From: Nitrospinaceae bacterium
Lineage (GTDB): Bacteria > Nitrospinota > Nitrospinia > Nitrospinales > Nitrospinaceae
NCBI GenBank assembly: GCA_029261535.1
Contig: JAJDBF010000029.1
Coordinates: forward strand, 62,001 to 126,000
Direction: 5' to 3'
DNA length: 64,000 nucleotides
Shown here: positions 51,819-61,719 of the stretch, in pieces
How positions within the stretch are numbered: position 1 is the stretch's first letter
Layout: each line of letters opens with the position of its first letter
Made by a program: the position numbers and the translations under genes
Notes under the pieces: generated by a model
The model's database searches: none
Seen by the model: only the letters and a program-made list of their open reading frames with translations
What the model was told of the DNA's origin: nothing

Positions 51819-52220
51819 ATGAAAACTTTTTTAGTTTGCGTTTATTTGGTTACCGATGCATCCATTTCGACTAAAAAAGAATTTTGCAGGATATTTGGTT
51901 TAGGTGTGAAAGATTTTCAAAAAAAAGGATGGGCTAGAGGGCGAAAACCCAAGGGAGTGCAATATTGGATTGTAGAATCTGATTTGGATGAGGCTGAGCA
52001 ACCTGAAGCTCACTTCTCTAATGTGTTAGAAAAAGTGAGGAAAGTAAAAAACCAGAAACTTTTTAATTGTAAAATTTTGGATCTGGCAATATTTTATTCT
52101 CCAGAAAAAACGCCTTTCCCCTCTACGACATTTCCAATTAAGATAATAAATTCTTTTGAAAAACTACTTCCTGGATTAAAAATGGAGATTTCGTTTTATC
52201 CAGACTGCACAGAAAACTAA
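51819..52220 (+). CDS. AT-rich small protein, DUF4279-like
   Basis: A 133-residue protein whose DNA is clearly more AT-rich than its neighbours, suggesting recent transfer. The pattern (strand KTFLVCVYLVTDASISTKKE, WARGRKPKGVQYWIVES, a helix HFSNVLEKVRKVKN, LDLAIFY, and a final LPGLKMEISFYPD) resembles DUF4279 proteins, often small singletons found beside toxin or polymorphic loci. There is no signal peptide. No toxin gene is adjacent. The ATG follows TTTTGGGAGATATGA with GGGAG as ribosome site. Confidence 0.7.
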   Translation: MKTFLVCVYLVTDASISTKKEFCRIFGLGVKDFQKKGWARGRKPKGVQYWIVESDLDEAEQPEAHFSNVLEKVRKVKNQKLFNCKILDLAIFYSPEKTPFPSTTFPIKIINSFEKLLPGLKMEISFYPDCTEN

Positions 52221-52259
52221 ACGTTCAAATTTCTAGTTTAAATTTGTTTGCTGGAAAAA

Positions 52260-54317
52260 CTATCGTGGGCTGGCGGCGATGTTGCCGCCATCGACGGTGA
52301 GGACGCTCCCGGTGGTTTTCTCCGACAACGCCAGGTGCAGAAACGCCAGCGCGACATCGGTGTCCAGCACTTCCCGGCCCAGCAGGTTGTCGCTGAAGTA
52401 GGCATCGGAAGTGAGTCCTCGGGCCGAGGCGCGTTGTTCGATGAAATCGGGTGTGAACATGCTGGTGCGAATGCGGTCGGCGTTGATGGCGTTGGAGCGG
52501 ATGCCTTCCTTGCCGTAGTCGAGGGCGTATTGTTTGGACAGGGCGACCACCGCGGCTTTCGGCAGGGCGTAGGGTCCGAAGGCCTTCCCTGGATTGAACG
52601 CGGCTTTCGATGCGTTGAACAGTAGAACGCCTCCGGTATTCTGTTTCAGAAAAATTCGGACCGCTTCCTGCGCCGCTGTTTGATGGGCGAAAAAGTTCAG
52701 CTCGAAACTTTTTCTTAAGGAAGGAGAATCGATATCACCCATCCGCCCTTGCACGGCATTGCCAGCGTTGGAGATGACGATGTCGACCCCACCCAGCTTG
52801 CGAACAATATTGGCGAAGGATGTTCGGACGGCGGGTTCATCCGCCGCGTTGACCGCTTCGTAGTTCACGGCAATGCCGGTGATTTTTTTAATATGCTCGG
52901 CGGTTTCTTTTAATCGGCCTTCATGAATGTCGACCAGGTACAGGTTGGCTCCCTGCCTGGCGAAGGTCTCGGCGGTGGCGCGACCAATGCCAGACCCCGC
53001 GCCGGTGACATACACAATCCGCCCTTGCAGGGCAGGGGGTTTGGCCTTGCCCAGCTTGGCCTGCTCCAGCGACCAGTATTCCATATCGAACAGATCGTCC
53101 TCGCCCAAAGGTTGATAGGCATTGACCGAAAACGAATCGCGCAGGATTTCGATGGTGTGCTCGTACAGGTCGGCAGAGATGCGCGTTTCTTTTTGAGTTT
53201 TTCCAAGGGTGACAAGTCCTAGTCCCGCCACCAGCATAACTCTTGGCAAGGGATCGAGTTCCGTTTTGTCCACGCCCTTGCTGTCGCGGTTGCGTTTGAA
53301 ATAATTGTGGTAGTCCTCGACGAAATCGTCCAGCGCGGAATCAATTTCAGCTTTCAGAGCTTCCGGGTTTTGCAGGTTTTTGGGTTCCAGTAGCAACGGT
53401 TTTTGTTTGGTGCGGATGACATGGTCCGGCGTTGCCGTTCCGATTTGCGACCATTTGGCACATTCGAGGCTGGATGCAAAATCCCGCGCGAGCTCAGACT
53501 CGCGATGGTGAACCAGCCAGTGGTCGCCGGTGCGTTCCTGATACAGGCCGCGGATCAGCGGGGCGATGGCCTTCAAAATCTCACAAGGAGGAAAATCGTC
53601 GCCATTGTTCTTGAGGGTCAACGGTTTCCGGCTATGGTTTTTGATGTATTCTTCTGCTTTCGCCACCGCAGAAATATGCCGGTCGTAGCTTTCTTTCGCC
53701 GTGTCACCAAAGGTGAACAGCCCGTGATTGATCAGCACCAGACCTTTCACCTTGGGGTTGGCCTCGTAAGCTTCTACAGCCGCCTTGGCCAGAAGGAAAC
53801 CGGGCATGATGTAAGAGACGATGCCCATGTCTTCACCGAAAACCTTGCGGCAGACATCCTCGGCATCCGGTTGATTGGCCAGAGTCAGGATGGCATCGGC
53901 GTGCGAATGGTCGACAAATTTTTGTGGCAGGAAGGCGTGCAGAAGAGTTTCAACTGACGGGTTGGGCGATTTTGCATCGAGCAGGTTGGTGCGCTGATCG
54001 TTGACCATGGCCTCGTCCGAAAGTAAATCGAGGGTGCGCAATTTTTTCAGGTAATCGAGTTTGACTCCGGGAAGTCCCGGCGGTTCAAGTGTGTCGAGGT
54101 CCCAGCCACTGCCTTTGACGTACAGCACGTCCACCTCGTTGCCGAGGCGGTCCTTGATGCGGGATTTGACCGAGGTATTGCCGCCGCCATGAAGCACCAG
54201 AGCCGGGTCGGCACCGATCAATCGCGACGTGTAAACGCGCAAGGCAAGGTCTTCTCCCTCGGCGGCATATTTTTCGATAAAGGTCTGAGCTTCCTGATCC
54301 GTCCATCTATTTTGCAT
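52260..54317 (-). CDS. Bifunctional class II aldolase / short-chain dehydrogenase fusion
   Basis: The 685-residue product joins two enzymes. Residues 1-400 form a class II aldolase (AlsD/FucA-type) domain, with VLHGGGNTSVK, VKGSGWDL and metal His pair in VDHSHADAILT, then LINHGLFTFGD. Residues 430-685 form an SDR domain, with cofactor loop VTGAGSGIGRATAETFARQG, VISNAGNAVQG and the YALPK catalytic Tyr-x3-Lys, then RSNAINADRIRTS. Such fusions are annotated as bifunctional rhamnulose-1-phosphate aldolase/lactaldehyde dehydrogenase in sugar operons. No rhamnose genes are near, so the substrate is unknown. The N-terminal aldolase segment is complete. It is divergent from purS. Confidence 0.92.
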   Translation of the reverse strand: MQNRWTDQEAQTFIEKYAAEGEDLALRVYTSRLIGADPALVLHGGGNTSVKSRIKDRLGNEVDVLYVKGSGWDLDTLEPPGLPGVKLDYLKKLRTLDLLSDEAMVNDQRTNLLDAKSPNPSVETLLHAFLPQKFVDHSHADAILTLANQPDAEDVCRKVFGEDMGIVSYIMPGFLLAKAAVEAYEANPKVKGLVLINHGLFTFGDTAKESYDRHISAVAKAEEYIKNHSRKPLTLKNNGDDFPPCEILKAIAPLIRGLYQERTGDHWLVHHRESELARDFASSLECAKWSQIGTATPDHVIRTKQKPLLLEPKNLQNPEALKAEIDSALDDFVEDYHNYFKRNRDSKGVDKTELDPLPRVMLVAGLGLVTLGKTQKETRISADLYEHTIEILRDSFSVNAYQPLGEDDLFDMEYWSLEQAKLGKAKPPALQGRIVYVTGAGSGIGRATAETFARQGANLYLVDIHEGRLKETAEHIKKITGIAVNYEAVNAADEPAVRTSFANIVRKLGGVDIVISNAGNAVQGRMGDIDSPSLRKSFELNFFAHQTAAQEAVRIFLKQNTGGVLLFNASKAAFNPGKAFGPYALPKAAVVALSKQYALDYGKEGIRSNAINADRIRTSMFTPDFIEQRASARGLTSDAYFSDNLLGREVLDTDVALAFLHLALSEKTTGSVLTVDGGNIAASPR

Positions 54318-54488
54318 GGATGAAACAATAACAGAACCGGACCTCGGTGAAAAGATTGATTTTGCAAAAAAATGGTTTCCGGTTTTATAAAAATGTCCTG
54401 CTATGGCGGATGCAATCGCCCCGGTTCTATGCTAAAGTTGCCGCAAATTTTGAAAAACATCTCCCTTTCCTTTTAGACCCTTTCCTCC

Positions 54489-54731
54489 ATGCTGGCAAAA
54501 ATTCACGTTACTTTGAAGAATGGTGTTTTAGACCCGCAAGGCAAAGCCGTCCACCATGCTTTGAACGACCTCGGTTTTGCAGAAGTGCAAGAGGTCAGCA
54601 TCGGCAAATACCTGGAGTTACAGCTCGATGGGGTGAGTGAAGAGGAAGCGGAAAGCCGGGTGCGCGCTATGTGTGACCGGCTGTTGGCCAACACGGTTAT
54701 CGAATCCTACCGATTCAATCTGGAACTCTGA
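54489..54731 (+). CDS. purS: Phosphoribosylformylglycinamidine synthase, PurS subunit
   Basis: PurS bridges PurL and PurQ in the FGAM synthase complex. The 80-residue product has the normal size and features: AKIHVTLKNGVLDPQGKAVHHAL, then GKYLELQLDG and LLANTVIESYRFNLE. No ribosome site is evident before ATG 54489. First gene of the purSQLF operon; purQ follows after 26 bases. Confidence 0.96.
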   Translation: MLAKIHVTLKNGVLDPQGKAVHHALNDLGFAEVQEVSIGKYLELQLDGVSEEEAESRVRAMCDRLLANTVIESYRFNLEL

Positions 54732-54757
54732 CAACCTGAAGAAACTCCGGTGACGAT

Positions 54758-55444
54758 ATGAAGTGCGGCGTTGTGGTGTTCCCCGGTTCCAACTGCGACC
54801 ATGATTGTTATCACATCCTCAAGCACATCATGGGATGGGACGCAAAATGGGTGTGGCATAAGGACGAGAGTCTCGACGGTCTCGACCTTCTGGTTCTGCC
54901 CGGCGGATTCTCCTATGGCGATTACCTGCGGGCGGGTTCGATCGCCTGTTTTTCGCCGATCATGAAAGCGGTCTCCGGGTTCGCTGGTCGGGGCGGGCGG
55001 GTGCTAGGTATTTGCAACGGGTTTCAGGTGTTGACCGAAGCGGGACTCCTGCCCGGTGCCTTGATGCGTAACCGGTCGCAGAGGTTCCTATGCAAATTTC
55101 AGAGCGTCCGCGTCGAAACATCAGCCACACCCTTCACCGCAGACTGTGCTGAGGGGGAGGTGTTGTCTCTCCCCATCGCTCACGCGGATGGCAATTTCTA
55201 CGCCGATGCGGATACCATCAAACAGATGGAAGACCAGGATCAAATTGTACTGCGCTATTGCAACGCTTCCGGAGAGGTTACCGATGCGGACAATCCGAAC
55301 GGGTCCGCTGGCAGTATCGCCGGTGTGGTCAATGCGGGTAAAAATGTGATGGGCTTGATGCCACATCCTGAACGTGCCGCCGACCCGGCACTCCCCGGCT
55401 CGGACGGTCGCAAACTGTTCGACTCCCTTCTCGCTTTCGCCTGA
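54758..55444 (+). CDS. purQ: Phosphoribosylformylglycinamidine synthase, PurQ glutaminase subunit
   Basis: Glutamine amidotransferase that supplies ammonia to PurL. The 228-residue product shows [30 protein letters not shown], nucleophile Cys in GICNGFQVL, and the HPE of [11 protein letters not shown]. purL begins eight bases downstream. Confidence 0.98.
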   Translation: MKCGVVVFPGSNCDHDCYHILKHIMGWDAKWVWHKDESLDGLDLLVLPGGFSYGDYLRAGSIACFSPIMKAVSGFAGRGGRVLGICNGFQVLTEAGLLPGALMRNRSQRFLCKFQSVRVETSATPFTADCAEGEVLSLPIAHADGNFYADADTIKQMEDQDQIVLRYCNASGEVTDADNPNGSAGSIAGVVNAGKNVMGLMPHPERAADPALPGSDGRKLFDSLLAFA

Positions 55445-55451
55445 GCCTGCC

Positions 55452-57686
55452 ATGGACCCCACTGCTTGCCCGGAAATCACCGATGCCCTGCTCGACGAAC
55501 ATAATTTAAGTCGCGAAGAATATCAGCGCATCGTTGAACTCATCGGACGCGCACCCAACTGGGTCGAGCTCGGCGTGTTCTCCGCCATGTGGAGTGAGCA
55601 TTGCAGTTACAAAAGTTCGAAGCCGCATTTGATGACCCTGCCGACCCAAGGCCCGCGCGTCATTCAAGGGCCGGGAGAAAACGCTGGTGTCGTTGACATT
55701 GGCGATGGTCAGGCCGTTGTGTTTAAAATCGAGAGCCACAATCACCCGTCGTTCATCGAGCCCTATCAGGGAGCGGCGACCGGTGTCGGCGGCATCCTGC
55801 GCGATATTTTTACGATGGGCGCGCGACCCATCGCTCTGCTAAATTCCTTGCGCTTCGGCGAGATCACGCATCCGAAAACACGCTATCTGTTGAACGGTGT
55901 TGTCAGTGGCATCGCCGGTTACGGCAACTGCATCGGGGTTCCCACCGTCGGCGGTGAAATATATTTCGATGAATGTTACAACGGCAATATTCTGGTGAAC
56001 GTATTTTCCCTGGGGCTGGTCAAGGCCGATCGCATTTTTCTCGGCAACGCATCAGGAGTCGGCAATCCGGTGATCTATGTCGGCTCGAAAACCGGGCGCG
56101 ATGGCATCCACGGTGCCTCGATGGCCTCGGCTGAGTTTGACGACAAGACCGAAGAAAAACGGCCCACGGTACAGGTTGGCGACCCCTTCACTGAAAAATT
56201 ACTGCTCGAAGCCTGCCTCGAAAGCATGAAAGAAGACTGGATCGTGGGCGTGCAGGATATGGGAGCCGCCGGGCTGACTTCATCCGCATTTGAAATGGCG
56301 GATCGTGCCGGCCTCGGACTGGAACTCAACATTGATCAGGTGCCCATGCGTGAAGACGGGATGAGTGCCTACGAAGTCATGCTGTCGGAGTCGCAGGAGC
56401 GCATGCTGTTTGTGGTGCAGGCCGGGCGCGAGGACGAAGCGCTCACCACCTTCCGCAAGTGGGACCTGTCAGCCGAAGTCATTGGTCGCGTGGTCGAAGG
56501 CGACCGCATGGTGATCTCGCATGGCGGACGCACGGTGCTCGATCTTCCGGTCAAGGCTGTGGTCGAAGGCGGACTTGCCGTGACTCGTCCGACAAAACGC
56601 CCCGCCAATCTTGATGACAACCAAAAACTCGACCTGACTAAAATTGAAATCCCCGACACAGGAAAAACGCTCAAACATTTGCTGGCAACGCCGACGATTG
56701 CGCATAAAGGTTTTGTCTGGGAGCAGTACGATCACATGGTGCGTCTCAACACGTTAGTCCTGCCGGGGTCGGATGCCGCCGTCCTGCGTGTTCCGGGAAC
56801 GCAAAAGGCACTGGCCATCTCGGTCGATTGCAACAGTCGCTACGGCTATCTTGATGCCTACACCGGCGGGCAGATCGCCTCTGCTGAAGCTTGCCGTAAC
56901 GTGGTGTGCTCCGGCGCGGAGCCCATCGGTGTCAGCAATTGTTTAAACTTTGGCAATCCCGAGAACCCGGAAATCATGTGGCAGTTTGAACAGGCGGTGC
57001 GCGGTCTTGGCGACTGGTGTCGTTTCATGGACATTCCGGTAGTCAGCGGTAATGTCAGTCTTTATAATGAAACGAAAGGCGAAGCCATTTTTCCGACCCC
57101 GACCATCGCCGTGGTGGGCCTGATCGAAAACGCAGATCGGCATTGCACTCAAAATTTCAAACGCGAAGGTGATCGCATCGGATTGATCGGGCAGAGTCTC
57201 GAAGAGATCGGCGGCAGTGAATATCTAAAACTGGTGAGCTCCGAAATAAAAGGAAAACCGCCGAGGCTGGATCAGGCACTGGAAAAAAATGTGCAGGCCC
57301 TGTGTCTCGATTGGATTCAAAACGGACACCTCGCTTCGGCTCACGATTGTGCCGAAGGCGGATTGGCCGTGGCACTGGCGGAATGCGCCATGTCGGGTGA
57401 GGAAATGCTTGGGGCAAAAATAATTTTGCAAAGCACCCTGCGCCCGGATGCTTTGTGGTTTGGCGAAACGCAATCACGCATCGTGGTGACGTATTCGCCG
57501 GACGATGAAGCTCAATTGATTGCCGAGGCAAAGAAAGCCAACGTGCCGTTTGAAGTGATCGGCACTGTCGGCGGAAATCGATTGCAGTTTCAATTGAATG
57601 GTGACAGCGTCATGGACGAAGCGGTGGTCGCATTGAACCGTATCTGGACTTCTTCTCTTGAGGAGTATGCAAACCGTGTGGGTTGA
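55452..57686 (+). CDS. purL: Phosphoribosylformylglycinamidine synthase, PurL subunit
   Basis: Small-type PurL, which makes FGAM from FGAR and ATP with PurQ and PurS. The 744-residue product starts at ATG 55452; the frame extends back into purQ, but those residues are spurious. Segments include [72 protein letters not shown] and [17 protein letters not shown]. Its end overlaps purF by about 20 bases. Confidence 0.98.
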   Translation: MDPTACPEITDALLDEHNLSREEYQRIVELIGRAPNWVELGVFSAMWSEHCSYKSSKPHLMTLPTQGPRVIQGPGENAGVVDIGDGQAVVFKIESHNHPSFIEPYQGAATGVGGILRDIFTMGARPIALLNSLRFGEITHPKTRYLLNGVVSGIAGYGNCIGVPTVGGEIYFDECYNGNILVNVFSLGLVKADRIFLGNASGVGNPVIYVGSKTGRDGIHGASMASAEFDDKTEEKRPTVQVGDPFTEKLLLEACLESMKEDWIVGVQDMGAAGLTSSAFEMADRAGLGLELNIDQVPMREDGMSAYEVMLSESQERMLFVVQAGREDEALTTFRKWDLSAEVIGRVVEGDRMVISHGGRTVLDLPVKAVVEGGLAVTRPTKRPANLDDNQKLDLTKIEIPDTGKTLKHLLATPTIAHKGFVWEQYDHMVRLNTLVLPGSDAAVLRVPGTQKALAISVDCNSRYGYLDAYTGGQIASAEACRNVVCSGAEPIGVSNCLNFGNPENPEIMWQFEQAVRGLGDWCRFMDIPVVSGNVSLYNETKGEAIFPTPTIAVVGLIENADRHCTQNFKREGDRIGLIGQSLEEIGGSEYLKLVSSEIKGKPPRLDQALEKNVQALCLDWIQNGHLASAHDCAEGGLAVALAECAMSGEEMLGAKIILQSTLRPDALWFGETQSRIVVTYSPDDEAQLIAEAKKANVPFEVIGTVGGNRLQFQLNGDSVMDEAVVALNRIWTSSLEEYANRVG

Positions 57687-59133
57687 ATCGGATAAGTTTC
57701 ACGATGAATGCGGAGTGGTCGGCATCTTCGGTCATGCCGAAGCGTCCAACCTGGCTTACCTCGGATTGTATTCGCTTCAACACCGTGGGCAGGAAAGCGC
57801 GGGTATTGCTTCAGTCGACGAGGGTGATGTCAAAGTTGAAGTCGGGATGGGGCTGGTCGCCGATGTGTTCACCAGTGCCCGGCTGGAACGCTTGCCGGGG
57901 AACATGGCCATTGGTCACAATCGTTATTCGACCACGGGCGAGAGCCATGTCAAGAACGCCCAGCCCTGCGTGATCAAATATTCCCACGGTTCATTAGCGT
58001 TGGCGCACAACGGCAACCTGGTGAACGCCGATGGTATTCGCGAACAGTTGGTGGAAGCCGGATCGATTTTCCAGTCGACCAACGACAGTGAAGTGGTGCT
58101 TCATCTCATTGCTCAATCGCAGGCCGAAAGTCTGGTTGAGCGTGTGACCGAGGCCCTCAGTCAGGTGCAGGGTGCGTATTCTCTGGTGCTGATGTCTGAA
58201 AATGAAATCATCGCGGCACGCGATCCGCACGGGTTCAGGCCGTTGGTGCTGGGCGAAGTCGACGGGGCACCGGTGGTATCGTCCGAATCCTGTGTCATGG
58301 ATCTCATCGGCGCAAAATATATTCGCGAAGTCAAACCCGGAGAAATCCTGCGGATTAACGACAAAGGTGTCACCTCCTATTCACCCTTCCCCAGTGTTGA
58401 ACCGAAGAAATGTATTTTTGAACACATCTATTTTGCACGACCGGACAGCGTCCTGTTTGGCGAATACGTCTACAATGTTCGCAAACGCATGGGAAAAACC
58501 TTGTCGGAACAAGCGCCAGTGGATGCAGATATCGTGGTGCCGGTGCCGGACTCGGGCAACTTGTCAGCATTGGGTTATGCCGAGGCCTCGGGCATTCCGT
58601 TTGAGATGGCGTTGATCCGCAATCACTATGTAGGCAGAACCTTCATCGAGCCGCAGTCGCAGATTCGGCACTTCGGAGTGCGGGTCAAACTCAATGCGGT
58701 GAAGGAACTGATCGTCGGCAAACGAGTCATCATCATCGACGACTCGATCGTGCGCGGCACCACCAGTCGCAAGATTGTGAAGATGATGCGTGAAGCCGGG
58801 GCGACGGAAGTGCATGTGCGTATCAGTTCCCCGCCGAGTTTGTACTCCTGTTTCTATGGCATCGATACGCCGACCAGCGAAGAGCTCATCGCCTCCACCC
58901 ACAACCTGGAAGAAACGCGAAAGTTTCTCACTGCGGACACGCTGGAATATCTTGACCTCAATCGTATGCTGGAAGTGATGCAAGACGATAACAAACATTT
59001 CTGCACCGCCTGCTTCAGTGGCGACTATCCCGTGACACCGCATCAGGGTGAGCCATCGAATCAGTTGCCCTTATTCGGCGGCGAGGCTACGTCAGTCCCC
59101 GAAGAAGAAAGCCTGCCGAAGCCTGTCTCTTAA
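57667..59133 (+). CDS. purF: Amidophosphoribosyltransferase
   Basis: First committed step of purine synthesis: makes phosphoribosylamine from PRPP and glutamine. The 488-residue product has its catalytic Cys shortly after the N-terminus ([12 protein letters not shown]), so a short propeptide is probably removed as in Bacillus PurF. The cysteines expected to hold a [4Fe-4S] cluster in Bacillus-type enzymes appear at [16 protein letters not shown] and HFCTACFSG. The PRPP motif is [17 protein letters not shown]. Start is ambiguous: TTG 57658, ATG 57667 and GTG 57676 are in frame; AGGAG at 57661-57665 would best serve GTG 57676. It overlaps the purL end. Confidence 0.97.
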   Translation: MQTVWVESDKFHDECGVVGIFGHAEASNLAYLGLYSLQHRGQESAGIASVDEGDVKVEVGMGLVADVFTSARLERLPGNMAIGHNRYSTTGESHVKNAQPCVIKYSHGSLALAHNGNLVNADGIREQLVEAGSIFQSTNDSEVVLHLIAQSQAESLVERVTEALSQVQGAYSLVLMSENEIIAARDPHGFRPLVLGEVDGAPVVSSESCVMDLIGAKYIREVKPGEILRINDKGVTSYSPFPSVEPKKCIFEHIYFARPDSVLFGEYVYNVRKRMGKTLSEQAPVDADIVVPVPDSGNLSALGYAEASGIPFEMALIRNHYVGRTFIEPQSQIRHFGVRVKLNAVKELIVGKRVIIIDDSIVRGTTSRKIVKMMREAGATEVHVRISSPPSLYSCFYGIDTPTSEELIASTHNLEETRKFLTADTLEYLDLNRMLEVMQDDNKHFCTACFSGDYPVTPHQGEPSNQLPLFGGEATSVPEEESLPKPVS

Positions 59134-59180
59134 GGCAGGTCTGCATATATTGATAGACCTTCTTTATTATGTCACCTATA

Positions 59181-59241
59181 GCTTCCCCCGCTTCACAACA
59201 GCCACCAGTCGATCAGTAATCTGCGTGACTTTCACGTGGGA
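59181..59241 (-). repeat. 61-bp direct repeat, left copy (transposase-tail-like)
   Basis: Matches 59944-60004 with four differences in 61 bases. Read on the minus strand it encodes SHVKVTQITDRLVAVVKRGK and then a stop codon. Three of the four differences are silent in that frame. The copies bracket the gene at 59255-59821. It resembles the C-terminal end of REP-associated (RAYT-type) transposases (inference). Confidence 0.75.
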
Positions 59242-59254
59242 GTTGAGGGAATGC

Positions 59255-59821
59255 TTATTGTTTATTCTTCAATTCTCTAATATTCCCTTTAGCATCGACT
59301 TCATATACTTTTTCACTTTCCTCGTGTGATGCTTTTGCAATGAAGGTATTCTCAGTCCCACCACCACTAATCGTCACCTTAGGATCGAGAACAAATCCAA
59401 CGCTTAAGCCTGATGCCAGTGAGGCATTGCAATTTTTATCTGAACCACGATCATTCCAAAAGTATTCGCAAGTCAGATACAAATGATGAAGGTTGGATTT
59501 TATTTGGTTATCAATAGCACGCCAATCACCCCCACAACATTGAGGAATGCTTAGTACTAGCAATATCGATAAAACTGCTGCAGCAAGTGAATAGCGAAAT
59601 CCAGAGAAGAATCCTTTCTTTATTGTAAAAACAAAACTACGCACAATGAGAAAAAGAAGCAAAAGAAATGCACAAGCTGCAATAAAATTTATGTCGGATA
59701 TTGGGTTCTTCTTAAACAAGTAATGTTTAAAGAATAATGATCCTCCGATAATCGAATAGCCCGATATACCCGTAAAAATGACAAATAAAATGACATTTCC
59801 TATTTTCCTTACAACGGACAA
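59255..59821 (-). CDS. Multi-helix membrane protein with pilin-like C-terminal domain
   Basis: I do not recognise the whole 188-residue protein. Three hydrophobic helices occupy its first half (VILFVIFTGISGYSIIGG, FIAACAFLLLLFLIVRSFVF, YSLAAAVLSILLVLSI). The second half looks like the globular part of a type IV pilin-like protein: AIDNQIKSNLHHLYLTCEYF, a Cys pair region, ASGLSVGFVLDPKVTISGGG, then TFIAKASHEESEKVYEVDAK ending GNIREL, matching the 'TA.H..G...Y.VD..G.I' ending of such domains. The start is TTG 59821 with GGAG six bases upstream. DNA is AT-rich compared with its neighbours. Direct repeats flank it. Confidence 0.7.
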   Translation of the reverse strand: MSVVRKIGNVILFVIFTGISGYSIIGGSLFFKHYLFKKNPISDINFIAACAFLLLLFLIVRSFVFTIKKGFFSGFRYSLAAAVLSILLVLSIPQCCGGDWRAIDNQIKSNLHHLYLTCEYFWNDRGSDKNCNASLASGLSVGFVLDPKVTISGGGTENTFIAKASHEESEKVYEVDAKGNIRELKNKQ

Positions 59822-59943
59822 AGGTTCTCCATTTTCCGGTTTATTTTTTTAATTTACCTTCCTCCGTCATATTAATTCTCCGTGAAAATATTTCGAGGTA
59901 AATCCATTAAAGATAATTTTAAATGGATAGACTCACTCCATCC

Positions 59944-60004
59944 GCTTCCCCCGCTTCACAACAGCCACCAGTCGATCAGCAATCTGTGTGACCTTGACGT
60001 GGGA
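59944..60004 (-). repeat. 61-bp direct repeat, right copy (transposase-tail-like)
   Basis: Minus-strand reading is SHVKVTQIADRLVAVVKRGK followed by Arg-Met-Glu and TGA. In-frame stops just upstream (higher coordinates) show that no intact gene remains. The adjacent sequence AAAGGGGTCATAAAGGGGTC (60013-60032) recalls sequences that accompany RAYT-type transposase genes. Confidence 0.7.
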
Positions 60005-60110
60005 ATAATGTTTTTAAAGGGGTAAGTAGGTAAAGGGGTCATAAAGGGGTCAAATCCTTTATTGACTATAGGTTGCGAATCACCCTGCTCTTTGCTGGCT
60101 GTGCGCCAGA

Positions 60111-60131
60111 ACCCACCTTGCGGTGGGGCTA
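60111..60131 (-). repeat. Hairpin repeat E, copy 1
   Basis: The minus strand reads TAGCCCCACCGCAAGGTGGG, a 5-bp CCACC/GGTGG stem closed by a GCAA (GNRA-type) tetraloop. Two further copies lie at 63853-63873 and 63926-63946. Confidence 0.65.
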
Positions 60132-60223
60132 ATGGGCTGAACCTGCAAGAGCGGACAATAATTTCTGAGCGCAGGAAAAATATTTGGCGATAGCCGACCG
60201 CAAGGTCCGCGTCCCTCTTTACA

Positions 60224-60252
60224 TTCAAGAACCCGAATAGCGATTCTTGAAA
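60224..60252. repeat. REP-like palindrome, copy 2 (left flank of IS110)
   Basis: TTCAAGAACCCGAATAGCGA followed by TTCTTGAA: outer stem TTCAAGAA/TTCTTGAA. Same family as 40042-40064, 61633-61654 and 63753-63780. Confidence 0.75.
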
Positions 60253-60339
60253 GGGAATATTGTATTACCCAAAAGCAAAAAAGCAAAGGCGAGATTCTTC
60301 TCTCCACTGCGTTTCGATCAGAATGACATGCGGAGGTTT
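60253..60339 (-). repeat. Interspersed repeat B, copy 3
   Basis: On the minus strand it contains CCTCCGCATGTCATTCTGAT, GAAGAATCTCGCCTTTGC and a tail ending TAATACAATATTCCC. The tail is shared with the copy at 40141-40217, so the two copies are similar over roughly 80 bases. Confidence 0.75.
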
Positions 60340-60377
60340 TCGTCGCCCCTCCGCCGACCGCCAGGTCCGGCGAGGAT

Positions 60378-61560
<1,183 letters not shown>

Positions 61561-61632
61561 CACTTGACCCTCTTAACTTCCTTCCGAGGATCATACAAGA
61601 ATGACAGTTCGTTGATTTTATTTGTCACGTAA

Positions 61633-61654
61633 AAGAACGCGAGTGGCGGTTCTT
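61633..61654. repeat. REP-like palindrome, copy 3 (right flank of IS110)
   Basis: AAGAACGCGAGTGGCGGTTC then TT: stem AAGAAC-GC with GC-GTTCTT. It lies about 70 bases beyond the outer IS110 hairpin and 65 bases before the shc stop. Confidence 0.7.
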
Positions 61655-61719
61655 GAGCAGGGGAAATGGAATTTCAATGTTACGCAAAGGTTTCTTCGAT
61701 GAAGTGAGGCTACCTGCAA

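Larger units (their letters stand above)
60005..60377. other. Repeat mosaic left of the IS110 element
   Basis: No gene in about 370 bases. It holds GGGGTC direct repeats (60013-60050), a CCACC/GGTGG hairpin repeat E (60111-60131), a CCGACCGCAAGGTCCGCG-type unit (60194-60211), a REP-like palindrome (60224-60252) and repeat B copy 3 on the minus strand (60253-60339), then CCGCCGACCGCCAGGTCCGG just before the transposase stop. Confidence 0.65.

Noticed and set aside
59181..60004. Integron attC sites or phage attachment sites as explanation for the 61-bp repeats
   Set aside because: No attC core sequences or foldable attC layout, no integrase and no tRNA; the silent-change pattern favours a coding remnant.
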